Made by a program: the position numbers and the translations under genes. From Rikenellaceae bacterium (GTDB lineage: Bacteria > Bacteroidota > Bacteroidia > Bacteroidales > Rikenellaceae): 64,000 nucleotides of DNA. The notes beneath the pieces are model-generated. The model saw only the letters and a list, made by a program, of their open reading frames with translations. It searched no databases and was not told the DNA's origin. The stretch lies in the NCBI GenBank assembly GCA_015059735.1, contig SUZX01000003.1:62001-126000 (forward strand). The letters are read 5' to 3'. Shown piece by piece: positions 1 to 7,957 of this stretch (positions within the stretch are counted from its first letter, which is position 1; the number at the start of each line of letters is the position of its first letter).

Positions 1-1166
1 CGCAACGAGGACATGTATTGATCGAACCGCGCACACAATCCGAATTCGACGGCATGAAACACCGCTTGAAAGGAGCTTGGGTATTGATAAACGGAAAATC
101 TCGTGGTGGAGGCATTGCTCGCGACGAAGAGTCAAGAACGCATCGTCGGGAGATCATCGCAAAAAATAACGAAGCTGAAAAATATAACAAAACACTGACC
201 GATCCGGACGACAACCGCAAGTCAATCAACCGCAAAGAGCCTGCACTCTTCTACGAGGAGATGGTTGCCGCTGGAGCTTTGGGTTTCATTCAAGCCGCGT
301 CGGTGCCCATTCGAGCTACATACGATCGCTCGGTCGTAAAAGATCGGACTCCGTTTGACAGTCTGCCTACGACACCTTACATTTTACTCGACAAAGAGCA
401 ATATCTCCGCATCCATAAATTGACCAAACAACGCCGCAATATCGAATTGGAATTCGACATCCGCAATTATTTCAAAATAGGTCCTGTCGATTATCACAAC
501 GTAGTGGCCACGATCAAAGGCTCAAAATATCCCGACGAATATGTGGTGATGGGATGTCACCTCGACTCTTACGATGTCGCTACGGGAGGAGTAGATTGCG
601 GCAATGGCGTTTCTGCAATGATGGAGGCCGCCCGCATGCTTTCCGTATCGGGAGCCAAACCCGACAGAACAATCATCTTCATTCTTTTCGCAGCCGAAGA
701 GTTCGGATTGTTAGGATCGAAAGCGTGGGTTAAAGCACATCCGGAGAAGATCGACAAAATTTCGCTGATGATCAACCGCGATGGCGGACCGTTGCCGTAC
801 GTCGGCTTCGAAGTTCCGAAATCGATGATCAAAGAGTACGATAAAATTGTCGAGCCCATTCGGCAACTCTATCCCGAATATGGCTTTAAGATCAGCGAAA
901 TGATCCCCATTCCACGTTCCAGAATACGTGGAGGATCCGATTACAAATCGTTCTTGCAGGTCGGTGTCCCTGCCGTAAAGATGACCATGCGTGATGCAAA
1001 AGGATATAACTTCAACTACGGAGAAATATGGCACACCGAGCGTGATACCTATCAAAAAGCCATTCCGGAATATCAAGAGCAGGCAGCTGCAGCTTTGGCA
1101 ATCATCGCATTGGGAACCGCCAACCTGCCGACAATGTTGCCCCGCGAAGAGTTTTTCCGTCCGTAA
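1..1166 (+). CDS. M28 family zinc peptidase, C-terminal part (cut by window edge)
   Basis: The frame is already open at the left edge (codons from base 3) and stops at 1166, so about 388 C-terminal residues are present; the TTG at 18 is not a start. The M28 aminopeptidase / carboxypeptidase Q fold is shown by the ordered metal-site motifs HLDSYD, DCGNG, AAEEFGLLGS, NRDGG and WHTERDTY, which supply the two-zinc ligands (His, Asp, Glu, Asp, His) and the catalytic Glu. The segment before them, including AAGALGFIQAAS, looks like the protease-associated insert found in these enzymes. Homologues in Bacteroidales are secreted or periplasmic peptidases, but the signal peptide lies outside the window. 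The next gene starts 22 bases downstream. Family assignment is firm; substrate is unknown. Confidence 0.88.
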   Translation, partial: QRGHVLIEPRTQSEFDGMKHRLKGAWVLINGKSRGGGIARDEESRTHRREIIAKNNEAEKYNKTLTDPDDNRKSINRKEPALFYEEMVAAGALGFIQAASVPIRATYDRSVVKDRTPFDSLPTTPYILLDKEQYLRIHKLTKQRRNIELEFDIRNYFKIGPVDYHNVVATIKGSKYPDEYVVMGCHLDSYDVATGGVDCGNGVSAMMEAARMLSVSGAKPDRTIIFILFAAEEFGLLGSKAWVKAHPEKIDKISLMINRDGGPLPYVGFEVPKSMIKEYDKIVEPIRQLYPEYGFKISEMIPIPRSRIRGGSDYKSFLQVGVPAVKMTMRDAKGYNFNYGEIWHTERDTYQKAIPEYQEQAAAALAIIALGTANLPTMLPREEFFRP

Positions 1167-1187
1167 GAACGATTTAATCCCAAAGAG

Positions 1188-1712
1188 ATGAATTGGATTG
1201 ATATTATCGTTATTTTGGTCTTGGGCATCGCCATATGGAACGGCTGGCGACGCGGATTTATCATGCAGGTATGCAGTTTAGCCGGTATTGCCGTTGCCAT
1301 TTGGGTGGCAATAAACTACGGAAAACTTGTCGGACAATGGTTGCAACTCGATAATCAGGTTGCCACGCCGGTCGGTTTCGTCGTCGTATTTGTGGTGGTA
1401 TTGATTGCTGTGGCAATTGTCGCCCGAGGCATCCGCAAATTGTTTGATTTCACAGGATTTGGCATGCTCGATGTCTTGTTGGGTGTGGTGATCTCTTTGG
1501 CGAAATATTTGTTGATACTCAGCGTATCATTGTCTGTTTTCGATCGTTTGAATGACTCGTGGAATCTTGTATCTCGTCAGACGATCGAGTCGTCGAAAAG
1601 CTATCGGCCAATCATCCACCTCTCCGGGCAACTGTTGCCATTATGGGAGTGGGTTGGCGATCAAATTCCGCGACAGGAATTGAAACAACCGCAAGAGGGA
1701 TCGAATATATAA
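1188..1712 (+). CDS. cvpA: CvpA family inner-membrane protein
   Basis: A 174-residue membrane protein with four hydrophobic segments (about residues 2-18, 26-44, 57-80 and 92-117) and a charged WRRGF motif after the first, the usual organisation of the CvpA / colicin V production family. Family members are linked to cell-envelope homeostasis and, in enterobacteria, to bile tolerance; no biochemical activity is established. It sits between the peptidase and rsgA with only 4 bases to the next start, so it is likely co-transcribed with rsgA and trmH. The polar C-terminal tail of about 30 residues is poorly conserved in the family. The name is by family resemblance only. Confidence 0.82.
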   Translation: MNWIDIIVILVLGIAIWNGWRRGFIMQVCSLAGIAVAIWVAINYGKLVGQWLQLDNQVATPVGFVVVFVVVLIAVAIVARGIRKLFDFTGFGMLDVLLGVVISLAKYLLILSVSLSVFDRLNDSWNLVSRQTIESSKSYRPIIHLSGQLLPLWEWVGDQIPRQELKQPQEGSNI

Positions 1713-1716
1713 GCCG

Positions 1717-2637
1717 ATGGAGAGAAAATTTACGGGGGTGGTCGTTCGTGCCACAGGCAGTTGGTATGAAGTGTTGCACGATGGAGCAACCATACGTTGC
1801 CGTATTCGGGGACGCTTGCGATTGCGCGGCGTGCGATCGACCAATCCGGTTGTCGTGGGTGATGAGGTAACCTGTGAAGCCGACGAAAACGGCGACTATG
1901 TGATCGCTGATATCACACCGCGACGCAACTATGTAATCCGTCGCGCCTCAAATCTTTCGAAAGAGTCGCATATCATTGCCGCCAACATCGACCAAGCGAT
2001 TCTGATGGTAACATTACGGTCCCCCGAAACCGCTACGGAGTTTGTAGATCGCTTTTTGGTTACCTGCGAGGCTTACAAAGTCCCTGTCACGATTCTGCTC
2101 TCGAAAATCGACCTGCAAGATCCCGAAGCAGTGGCTGAATTTCGCGCGATATACGAAGGTGCCGGCTACCATGTGTTGGAGGTCGCAGCAACCGAGCGAC
2201 AAGGCATCGAACAGGTTCACGACCTGCTCATCGGCCGCACCACCCTCTTATCGGGAAATTCGGGAGTCGGCAAATCGACATTAGTGCGTGCCATCGACCC
2301 CTCGTTGGATATTCGCACAGGAGAGATCTCTGAAAGTCACCACAAAGGTCGCCACACAACTACCTTTTCGACCATGTATCCGCTGGCCGAAGGAGGTGCG
2401 GTGATCGACACCCCCGGGATCAAAGGGTTTGGCCTGATTGATATTGACGACGATGAGCTGTGGCACTATTTTCCGGAAATGATGCGGGTCGCATCGAACT
2501 GCCGTTTCTACAATTGCACCCACACCCATGAGCCGGCTTGCGCCGTGATCGAGGCCGTTCGTAACGGCGAAATAGCATACGCCCGCTACGAAAGTTATCT
2601 AAAAATTCTCGACGAGGATGAAAAATACCGCAAATAA
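1717..2637 (+). CDS. rsgA: ribosome small-subunit GTPase RsgA
   Basis: RsgA (YjeQ/YloQ) checks late assembly of the 30S subunit and releases with GTP hydrolysis. The 306-residue protein has the expected order: N-terminal OB fold (about 1-70), a circularly permuted GTPase with G4-like LLSKIDL near 125, then P-loop GNSGVGKST near 181 and G3 DTPGIKGFG near 230, and a C-terminal zinc module with the Cys/His pattern CRFYNCTHTHEPAC. All nucleotide-binding motifs are intact and the length is normal. The stop codon overlaps the start of trmH by 20 bases, suggesting translational coupling of two RNA-related genes. Confidence 0.97.
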   Translation: MERKFTGVVVRATGSWYEVLHDGATIRCRIRGRLRLRGVRSTNPVVVGDEVTCEADENGDYVIADITPRRNYVIRRASNLSKESHIIAANIDQAILMVTLRSPETATEFVDRFLVTCEAYKVPVTILLSKIDLQDPEAVAEFRAIYEGAGYHVLEVAATERQGIEQVHDLLIGRTTLLSGNSGVGKSTLVRAIDPSLDIRTGEISESHHKGRHTTTFSTMYPLAEGGAVIDTPGIKGFGLIDIDDDELWHYFPEMMRVASNCRFYNCTHTHEPACAVIEAVRNGEIAYARYESYLKILDEDEKYRK

Positions 2638-3328
2638 TTCAGTTGTCACATCCGACCCGAAGAGTGCTTGGTATGCCGAGCGTGTTGCTCTACTCTCCGA
2701 GTTTATGTTACCGGAACGGTTTGCCACGTTGCGTCGAGCACTCGAAATGCGCACCGGTTACATGACCGTTTTGGCCGAAAATATGTACCACGGTCAAAAT
2801 GCCGCCGCATTGATTCGTCACTGCGAAGCTTTCGGAGTGCAACGGATGCACACGGTCGAAACACGTTGTCCGTTTGAGCCGGCTGCGGGAATTGCACGCG
2901 GCACGGAGCGTTGGGTCGATGTTGTGCGCCATGCCTCAACATCCGAAGCTTTGAAATCGCTGAAAGACAATGGCTACCGCATTGTAGCAACAACACCCCA
3001 CCGCGAAGATGTCATTCCCGAAACCTTCGATGTTACGCGCGGGCCGTTTGTGTTAGTCTTCGGCACCGAACATGCCGGCATCTCCGACGAGGTGATTGCT
3101 TCGGCTGACGAATTCCTGCGTATTCCGATGTGCGGCATGGTGGAAAGTCTGAATGTCTCGGCATCGGCCGCCATTTTAATCTATATGCTCTCCGGACGAC
3201 TCCGCCAAAGTGTCCCAGATTGGCAACTATCTGATACCGAGCAGATTGAAATACTATATCGTTGGATGCGTAGCAGTGTAAAAGATGCCGCCGAGATCCT
3301 AAACCGCAAATTGGGTGATCCGTTATAA
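2618..3328 (+). CDS. trmH: SpoU-family tRNA (guanosine-2'-O-)methyltransferase, TrmH type
   Basis: A 236-residue SPOUT methyltransferase expected to 2'-O-methylate a guanosine in tRNA (G18 for TrmH). It carries the three SpoU motifs: motif 1 in NAAALIRHCEAFGV (about 62-75) with the catalytic-type Arg, motif 2 in FGTEHAGISDE (about 146-157), and motif 3 in IPMCGMVESLNVSASAAI (about 167-184), which form the knotted SAM site. The chosen ATG lies inside the end of rsgA (20-base overlap); a later Met start is possible because the first 25 residues are not family-conserved. TrmH versus another SpoU substrate class cannot be proven from sequence. Confidence 0.88.
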   Translation: MKNTANNSVVTSDPKSAWYAERVALLSEFMLPERFATLRRALEMRTGYMTVLAENMYHGQNAAALIRHCEAFGVQRMHTVETRCPFEPAAGIARGTERWVDVVRHASTSEALKSLKDNGYRIVATTPHREDVIPETFDVTRGPFVLVFGTEHAGISDEVIASADEFLRIPMCGMVESLNVSASAAILIYMLSGRLRQSVPDWQLSDTEQIEILYRWMRSSVKDAAEILNRKLGDPL

Positions 3329-3338
3329 ACTTTGATTC

Positions 3339-4538
3339 ATGGAGACTATTCTTCGCAAACAATTCTTGTCCCATGTGGCACAAACCTCTCCGGCTCCGAT
3401 GTTGATTGAAGTCGAGCGCGCCGAAGGGTCGTTTTTCTATACTCCCGAAGGTAAACGCTACTACGATTTGGTCGCCGGTGTTTCGGTAAGCAACGTAGGT
3501 CATGCCAACCCTGCCGTTGTACAAGCCGTTCAAGAACAGGCTGCCCGCTATATGCACGTCATGGTTTATGGAGAATTGGTTGAGCGGCCGCAGGTGGAAT
3601 ACGCCTCGAAGATCACTTCGCTCCTCCCCCGACCACTCGACAGTCTCTATTTTGTCAATTCGGGAGCCGAGGCTGTGGAGGGAGCTTTGAAACTCGCCAA
3701 ACGATTTACGCGCCGCACCGAGATTATCTCCATGCGTCGCGCTTATCATGGCTCTACGCACGGAGCGATGTGCTTAATGGGATCGCCCGAAGGTGAGGAG
3801 TGGAAAAATGCGTTTCGGCCATTGCTGCCCGATGTGCAGTCGATCGAATTCAACGATTTTACAGCATTGAAACAGATTACGCGCCGCACGGCCTGTGTCA
3901 TTGCCGAGCCGGTGCAAGGAGAGGCGGGAGTCCGCCTGCCGAAATCGGGCTATCTCGAAGCGTTACGCAAACGGTGCGACGAGGTTGGGGCTTTGCTGAT
4001 CTTCGATGAAATTCAAACCGGCATGGGGCGTACGGGAGCACTTTTCGCCTCACTCAAATACGGTGTCACACCCGATATCATCTGCTTAGCCAAAGCATTC
4101 GGAGGAGGTATGCCCCTCGGAGGATTCGCGGCTCGGCATGAGATCATGGACACACTGCAAAGCAATCCCGTATTGGGACATATCACCACTTTCGGAGGGC
4201 ATCCGGTTTGCTGTGCAGCCGGTCTCGCAGCGTTGAACTACTTGTTGGACAATGCACTTGTCGAGGAGGTTGAACCCAAAGGAGCACTCTACGAAACGCT
4301 CCTTGCTGATCATCCGGCCGTGCGCGAGATCCGTCGCAGCGGTCTGTTGCTGGCTGTCGAGTTGGGCGAATCAGAAAAACTATACCGCATTATGGAACTC
4401 TTCAAAGAGACCGGTATTATGAGCGATTGGTTTTTGTTCTGCGATACAGCCTTCCGCATCTCGCCACCGCTCACCATCTCCGAGGAGGAGGTGCGCGACA
4501 GCGTCCGCATCATTCGCGAATGTTTGGATCGGTTGTAA
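3339..4538 (+). CDS. class III pyridoxal-phosphate aminotransferase (acetylornithine / aspartate aminotransferase family)
   Basis: A 399-residue fold-type I PLP enzyme of the ornithine / acetylornithine aminotransferase group. Visible landmarks are NSGAEAVEGALKLAKR (phosphate and ring contacts, about 107-122), the LIFDEIQTGMGRTG stretch with the cofactor-contacting Asp near 224, and the Schiff-base lysine in CLAKAFGGGMPLGG (about residue 252). It starts 10 bases after trmH and closes the forward gene run. There are no arginine biosynthesis neighbours, so the amino donor and substrate are undetermined; in Bacteroidales this orthologue is usually annotated only as an aspartate aminotransferase family protein. 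Confidence 0.85.
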   Translation: METILRKQFLSHVAQTSPAPMLIEVERAEGSFFYTPEGKRYYDLVAGVSVSNVGHANPAVVQAVQEQAARYMHVMVYGELVERPQVEYASKITSLLPRPLDSLYFVNSGAEAVEGALKLAKRFTRRTEIISMRRAYHGSTHGAMCLMGSPEGEEWKNAFRPLLPDVQSIEFNDFTALKQITRRTACVIAEPVQGEAGVRLPKSGYLEALRKRCDEVGALLIFDEIQTGMGRTGALFASLKYGVTPDIICLAKAFGGGMPLGGFAARHEIMDTLQSNPVLGHITTFGGHPVCCAAGLAALNYLLDNALVEEVEPKGALYETLLADHPAVREIRRSGLLLAVELGESEKLYRIMELFKETGIMSDWFLFCDTAFRISPPLTISEEEVRDSVRIIRECLDRL

Positions 4539-4737
4539 CTAACGACATGTTTCCGTCAAATGCAAAAGGCTGCTTGACAGGTTTAATTTTTAGGATTTCA
4601 CCTCTAATAGAACTTGACAACATAAAATCTTCGGACAATGAGTAACCACAGATGGGTAAAATTCTTATCAAACGAATAAGAAAAGACTATTTATTAGATT
4701 CCTATAATTACCTTATTTAATTTTAACTATTATTGGT

Positions 4738-5259
4738 ATGAGAACTGTTTTAAATGGATTTATTAATTCAATTATTGCTAAAATTAAGAATGGGTTTGAT
4801 GATGTAGCAACGCTAACGCCCGATATTGACGGTATTCCATTCCAAATGAAGGATTGGATACAAATTTCTGGGCCTCTATTCTATGGCGGAACAAAAAACG
4901 ACGATATTTATGTGTGCATATGTTTGGATGGTTGCAATTCTGACAGATTAGAGATCTATCAAAAGTATGGATATCGAAAAGAAGAAAACGATGCTGGAGT
5001 CACAAAATATTACAAATGGAGTGAAGCCGATAAGATTGCCAATGAAGTCGAAGAAATTGTAGTTACATTGATTGGAGAATCTAAGGCAAATACCTTTGTA
5101 AGCGATGATCTATTTATCGAAATAAGTAAAAGACAAATAGCTGATGCTAAAATTAAAACTCAAAAGCAGAAAAAGAGCGAATTGATAACATATATATGTA
5201 TTGCTATTCTTACACCAATTTTACTATTCCTATTGGCTTGGATAATGGGCGAAATTTAG
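4738..5259 (+). CDS. AT-rich tail-anchored protein of unknown function
   Basis: Not recognised. The 173-residue product begins with a polar, soluble part of mixed charge (about 1-145), then a Lys/Gln-rich patch (KIKTQKQKKSE) directly followed by one hydrophobic helix (about 150-170) and a short acidic end, so it would be a C-tail-anchored inner-membrane protein with its bulk in the cytoplasm. There is no signal peptide. Codon use and base composition are clearly more AT-rich than in the flanking housekeeping genes, which suggests recent acquisition. It is followed at once by a decayed gene, so this 1.2 kb looks like an accessory patch between conserved blocks. Confidence 0.6.
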   Translation: MRTVLNGFINSIIAKIKNGFDDVATLTPDIDGIPFQMKDWIQISGPLFYGGTKNDDIYVCICLDGCNSDRLEIYQKYGYRKEENDAGVTKYYKWSEADKIANEVEEIVVTLIGESKANTFVSDDLFIEISKRQIADAKIKTQKQKKSELITYICIAILTPILLFLLAWIMGEI

Positions 5260-5277
5260 TTCTACTAAAAGAGACGT

Positions 5278-5730
5278 ATGAGCCGTTTCCTCTATTTCAT
5301 AAGCTTGTTATTGATTCCACTGTTAGGCAGCACACAAGCGTTGACCGGCAGTTGGCAGGAGACATTGGTTGTCAACGATAACAAGTTGCCACTGCTGTTC
5401 ATGTAACAACATCGGCAATGGGATATGTGGCGACAATGGACAGTCCGAATCAGGGAGCCAGAGGGTTACAGGTGGATTCGGTGACCGTCAAAGGAATAGA
5501 GATATGTTTCACGATGTCAGCATTACGTGCCGTATATCAAGGAGAATTTAAGCACATTAAAACGGTTGTCAACCAATCATCAACAGCTGACCGTAAAACA
5601 TTACGACGAATTGAACCACCTTTTTCAGCCCTGTAAAACCGGAAATATCAACGAATACGAGCAGATCGAAACAACCATAGCCCATGAGGTATTGACCGAT
5701 TTGGTCGAGTGGATTGAAAAGTTGAAATAG
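5278..5730 (+). pseudogene. remnant of a secreted alpha/beta hydrolase, core deleted
   Basis: Three short frames together read as the two ends of one Bacteroidales secreted alpha/beta hydrolase. The ATG at 5278 gives a signal peptide (MSRFLYFISLLLIPLLG) followed by LTGSWQETL and stops at 5405. A shifted frame from about 5418 continues with GYVATMDSPNQGARGLQVD and ALRAVYQGEF, the usual N-terminal beta domain. Near 5570 the frame changes again and reads YDELNHLFQPCKTG ... EYEQIETTIAHEVLTDLVEWI, the usual C-terminus, stopping at 5730. The whole catalytic domain with nucleophile elbow is absent, and at least two frame breaks are needed, so this cannot make an enzyme. The assignment of both ends rests on remembered family patterns. 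Confidence 0.7.
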
Positions 5731-5755
5731 AGATCAAAGCCGAGAGAAAATAGAT

Positions 5756-5789
5756 GAGGCTGTCCAACAAGTAGTGTTGCGACAGCCTC
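5756..5789. terminator. bidirectional terminator-like palindrome
   Basis: GAGGCTGTC at 5756-5764 pairs with GACAGCCTC at 5781-5789, and CAACA / TGTTG extends the stem with one bulged base. It lies between the decayed hydrolase and the converging frr operon. It shares its stem core with the palindromes at 14780, 26415 and 43297. Confidence 0.7.
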
Positions 5790-5854
5790 TTATCGTAGAA
5801 GTCGTATAACATGTTGGATTTCAACACTTACAAAGCTATAAATCCAACAGCAGG

Positions 5855-6412
5855 TTATACCGTCATGATCTCTTTCTCTTTCTTGGCGAGGATTTCGTCC
5901 AATGATTTGGTGAATTTTTCGAGTACCTTTTGTGCTTGTGTTTCACCATCTTTGGCCTCGTCTTCGGGCATACCCTCCTTCTGAGCCTTCTTGAAAGCCT
6001 CAACAGCATCGCGGCGAGCATTGCGCAGACTGATACGAGCCGTTTCGGCAGCGGCACGCACCTGCTTAACCAACTCCTTACGGCGCTCCTCGGTGAGGGG
6101 CGGAATCGTCAAACGGATCGTTTCTCCGTTATTTGAGGGAGTAAGACCGATATTTGAGTCGATGATAGCTTTCTCGATCGGGCGCAGCATATTTTTGTCC
6201 CACGGCTGAATCAGGATGGTTTTGGCATCGGGAACGGTGACACTTGCAGCTCCCGATACAGGAACTTGTGACCCGAAATAATCGACCATTACGCCATTCA
6301 GGGCATTGGGCGAGGCCTTACCGGCGCGTACATTCAAAAGCTCCTCATCGAGGTGCTCGATGGTTCTCTGCATACGGGCAGAAGCATCGTTAAGAATCGT
6401 CTTGGTGTCCAT
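5855..6412 (-). CDS. frr: ribosome recycling factor
   Basis: A 185-residue protein of normal RRF length that, with EF-G, splits the post-termination ribosome. The sequence shows the typical N-terminal helix (MDTKTILNDASARMQRTIEHL), the RAGKASPNAL segment, the domain II beta part with PWDKNMLRPIEKAI, and the C-terminal helix ending near KKEKEIMTV. It is the last gene of the reverse unit pyrH - tlpA-like - frr, 20 bases after the previous stop. The pyrH-frr linkage is ancient and common in bacteria; the inserted thioredoxin gene is not. Confidence 0.97.
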   Translation of the reverse strand: MDTKTILNDASARMQRTIEHLDEELLNVRAGKASPNALNGVMVDYFGSQVPVSGAASVTVPDAKTILIQPWDKNMLRPIEKAIIDSNIGLTPSNNGETIRLTIPPLTEERRKELVKQVRAAAETARISLRNARRDAVEAFKKAQKEGMPEDEAKDGETQAQKVLEKFTKSLDEILAKKEKEIMTV

Positions 6413-6432
6413 AAGCTAATATTTTACATGAA

Positions 6433-7050
6433 TTATTTGTTCAACGCTTTTTCGATTTGTTGGATCAACTCGGCAAACTCGGTCTCTTCAAATCCGACCG
6501 TTGCAGCCAATACCTTGCCATCGGCATCGATCAGGAAATTGCGAGGGATGTAGTTCGAGGCATAAAGATCATAAATCGCACGATCGGGATCAAGCCCCAT
6601 TGGGAAGGTATAACCCATCTTTTCACGGAAAGCGGCGACATCCTCGCGTTTCTCTGCACGCGAGATCGGCAGGAAAGCAAAATCACGGCCGGCAAAACGG
6701 TCGATGATATCGCTTTGTACATGGGTCAACTCCTTACGGCAAGGCGGACACCATGTAGCCCAAAAGTTGAGCAACACAACCTTGCCGCGCAACTCTTTGA
6801 GCGAAACCGTGCTTCCATCAAACATCGTAACGGTAAAATCGGGAGCGATATCTCCCACTTTAACAAGAGTTGTGGCAGCAGTGTCCTCCTTCTTCTCTTT
6901 TTTCTCCTGCTTTTCCGCAGTTTCCTGAACTGTCTGTTGTTGCTGCGACGAACGGTTGCCACAAGAAGGTAATAAAACGATCAAGGCGACAACGGCAACG
7001 ATCAATGCCAACAAGATCGCTAACTGGGTATTGCTTTTTTTCTTGGCCAT
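6433..7050 (-). CDS. TlpA/ResA-like thioredoxin, membrane-anchored
   Basis: A 205-residue envelope thiol-disulfide oxidoreductase. An N-terminal hydrophobic segment (about 9-28) is followed by LPSC, so Cys30 could be lipidated, then a Gln/Lys/Glu-rich linker (31-58) and a thioredoxin fold starting with VGDIAPDFTV. The active site is WCPPC with cysteines 101 and 104, and the cis-proline region reads YIPRNFLI, followed by DADGKVL. These are the features of the AhpC/TSA-like TlpA family that reduces periplasmic disulfides. It lies 7 bases after pyrH and 20 before frr, so it is expressed with translation-linked genes; why is unclear. Confidence 0.88.
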   Translation of the reverse strand: MAKKKSNTQLAILLALIVAVVALIVLLPSCGNRSSQQQQTVQETAEKQEKKEKKEDTAATTLVKVGDIAPDFTVTMFDGSTVSLKELRGKVVLLNFWATWCPPCRKELTHVQSDIIDRFAGRDFAFLPISRAEKREDVAAFREKMGYTFPMGLDPDRAIYDLYASNYIPRNFLIDADGKVLAATVGFEETEFAELIQQIEKALNK

Positions 7051-7057
7051 AGGAGTA

Positions 7058-7765
7058 TTATTTTTTGATTAATGTTCCGATTTTTTCTCCGGAGAGTACC
7101 TTACAGAGGTTTCCGGCAGTATCCATGTCGAAAACGATGATCTCCAAACCGTTTTCGCGACAAAGCGTAAAAGCGGTAAGATCCATGATTTTCAGACGGC
7201 GATCCAAAATTTCGTCGAACGAAATCTCATCGAACTTGACGGCTGTGGGATCTTTTTCAGGATCGGCCGTATAAACACCGTCAACCCGGGTACCTTTCAA
7301 CATCACCTCGGCTTCGATCTCGATACCGCGCAAAGCAGAAGCCGTATCGGTTGTAAAATAGGGGTTGGAGGTGCCGCCACCGATAATTACCACATAACCT
7401 GCTTCGAGGTATTCGAGTGCGCGAGCTTTGGAATAAAACTCTCCGATAGGCTCCATGCGTACCGAGGTCAACACTTTAGCCTTGACACCATTATCTTCGA
7501 GAGCTGATTGAAGAGCTAGCGAATTGATAATCGTGGCCAACATGCCCATTTGATCGCCTTTCACACGGTCGAAACCCTTTTTGGCTCCCGTCAGACCGCG
7601 AAAAATATTGCCACCGCCAATGACGATGCCGATTTGCACACCGGTAGCTACTACGGTCTTGATCTGCTCGGCATAGGATTGAAGCATCTCGGGCGAAAGT
7701 CCGTATTTTTGACTGCCTTGTAGCGATTCCCCGCTGAGTTTCAAAAGTATGCGTTTATATTTCAT
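7058..7765 (-). CDS. pyrH: uridylate kinase
   Basis: Hexameric UMP kinase (UMP + ATP to UDP + ADP) of the amino-acid-kinase fold, 235 residues. The start is set at the ATG at 7765 because MKYKRILLKLSGESL is the family N-terminus; the longer open frame to 7861 encodes an unrelated leader over the promoter region. Diagnostic parts are LKLSGE, VIGGGNIFRG, VIIGGGTSNPYFTTD and the ATP-site stretch GVYTADPEKDP. It heads the reverse operon with the thioredoxin-like gene and frr. Confidence 0.97.
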   Translation of the reverse strand: MKYKRILLKLSGESLQGSQKYGLSPEMLQSYAEQIKTVVATGVQIGIVIGGGNIFRGLTGAKKGFDRVKGDQMGMLATIINSLALQSALEDNGVKAKVLTSVRMEPIGEFYSKARALEYLEAGYVVIIGGGTSNPYFTTDTASALRGIEIEAEVMLKGTRVDGVYTADPEKDPTAVKFDEISFDEILDRRLKIMDLTAFTLCRENGLEIIVFDMDTAGNLCKVLSGEKIGTLIKK

Positions 7766-7807
7766 AGTTCGAATGAAATTGATATGCGAAAGAGGATAAT
7801 CATTATG

Positions 7808-7815
7808 CGAAGATA
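7808..7815 (-). promoter_or_regulatory. candidate -7 box for the pyrH operon
   Basis: On the reverse strand this reads TATCTTCG, one base from the Bacteroidota -7 consensus TAnnTTTG, and would give a 5' leader of about 37 bases before the pyrH ATG at 7765. No clear -33 TTTG is seen, so this is tentative. Confidence 0.35.
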
Positions 7816-7920
7816 ATAATTTTTGAGAATAAATCGGTAAAAAGAGAAGAACTTTCTGCATCGGATACTCATTTTTTTCTCAAATGAGATGAGAGAAATC
7901 CCGATTATTGAAAAAATGGT

Positions 7921-7928
7921 TATCTTTG
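7921..7928 (+). promoter_or_regulatory. -7 box for the rhamnose regulator
   Basis: TATCTTTG is a perfect Bacteroidota -7 element. It lies inside the longest possible reading frame of the regulator and so argues that translation begins at the downstream ATG at 7958, about 25 bases after the predicted transcription start. Confidence 0.6.
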
Positions 7929-7957
7929 AGGGTGGCAATTTTTTAAATCTTGATTTG

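Noticed and set aside
3033..3761. 242-codon reverse open frame
   Set aside because: Spans the trmH-aminotransferase junction on the opposite strand and has no recognisable domain.
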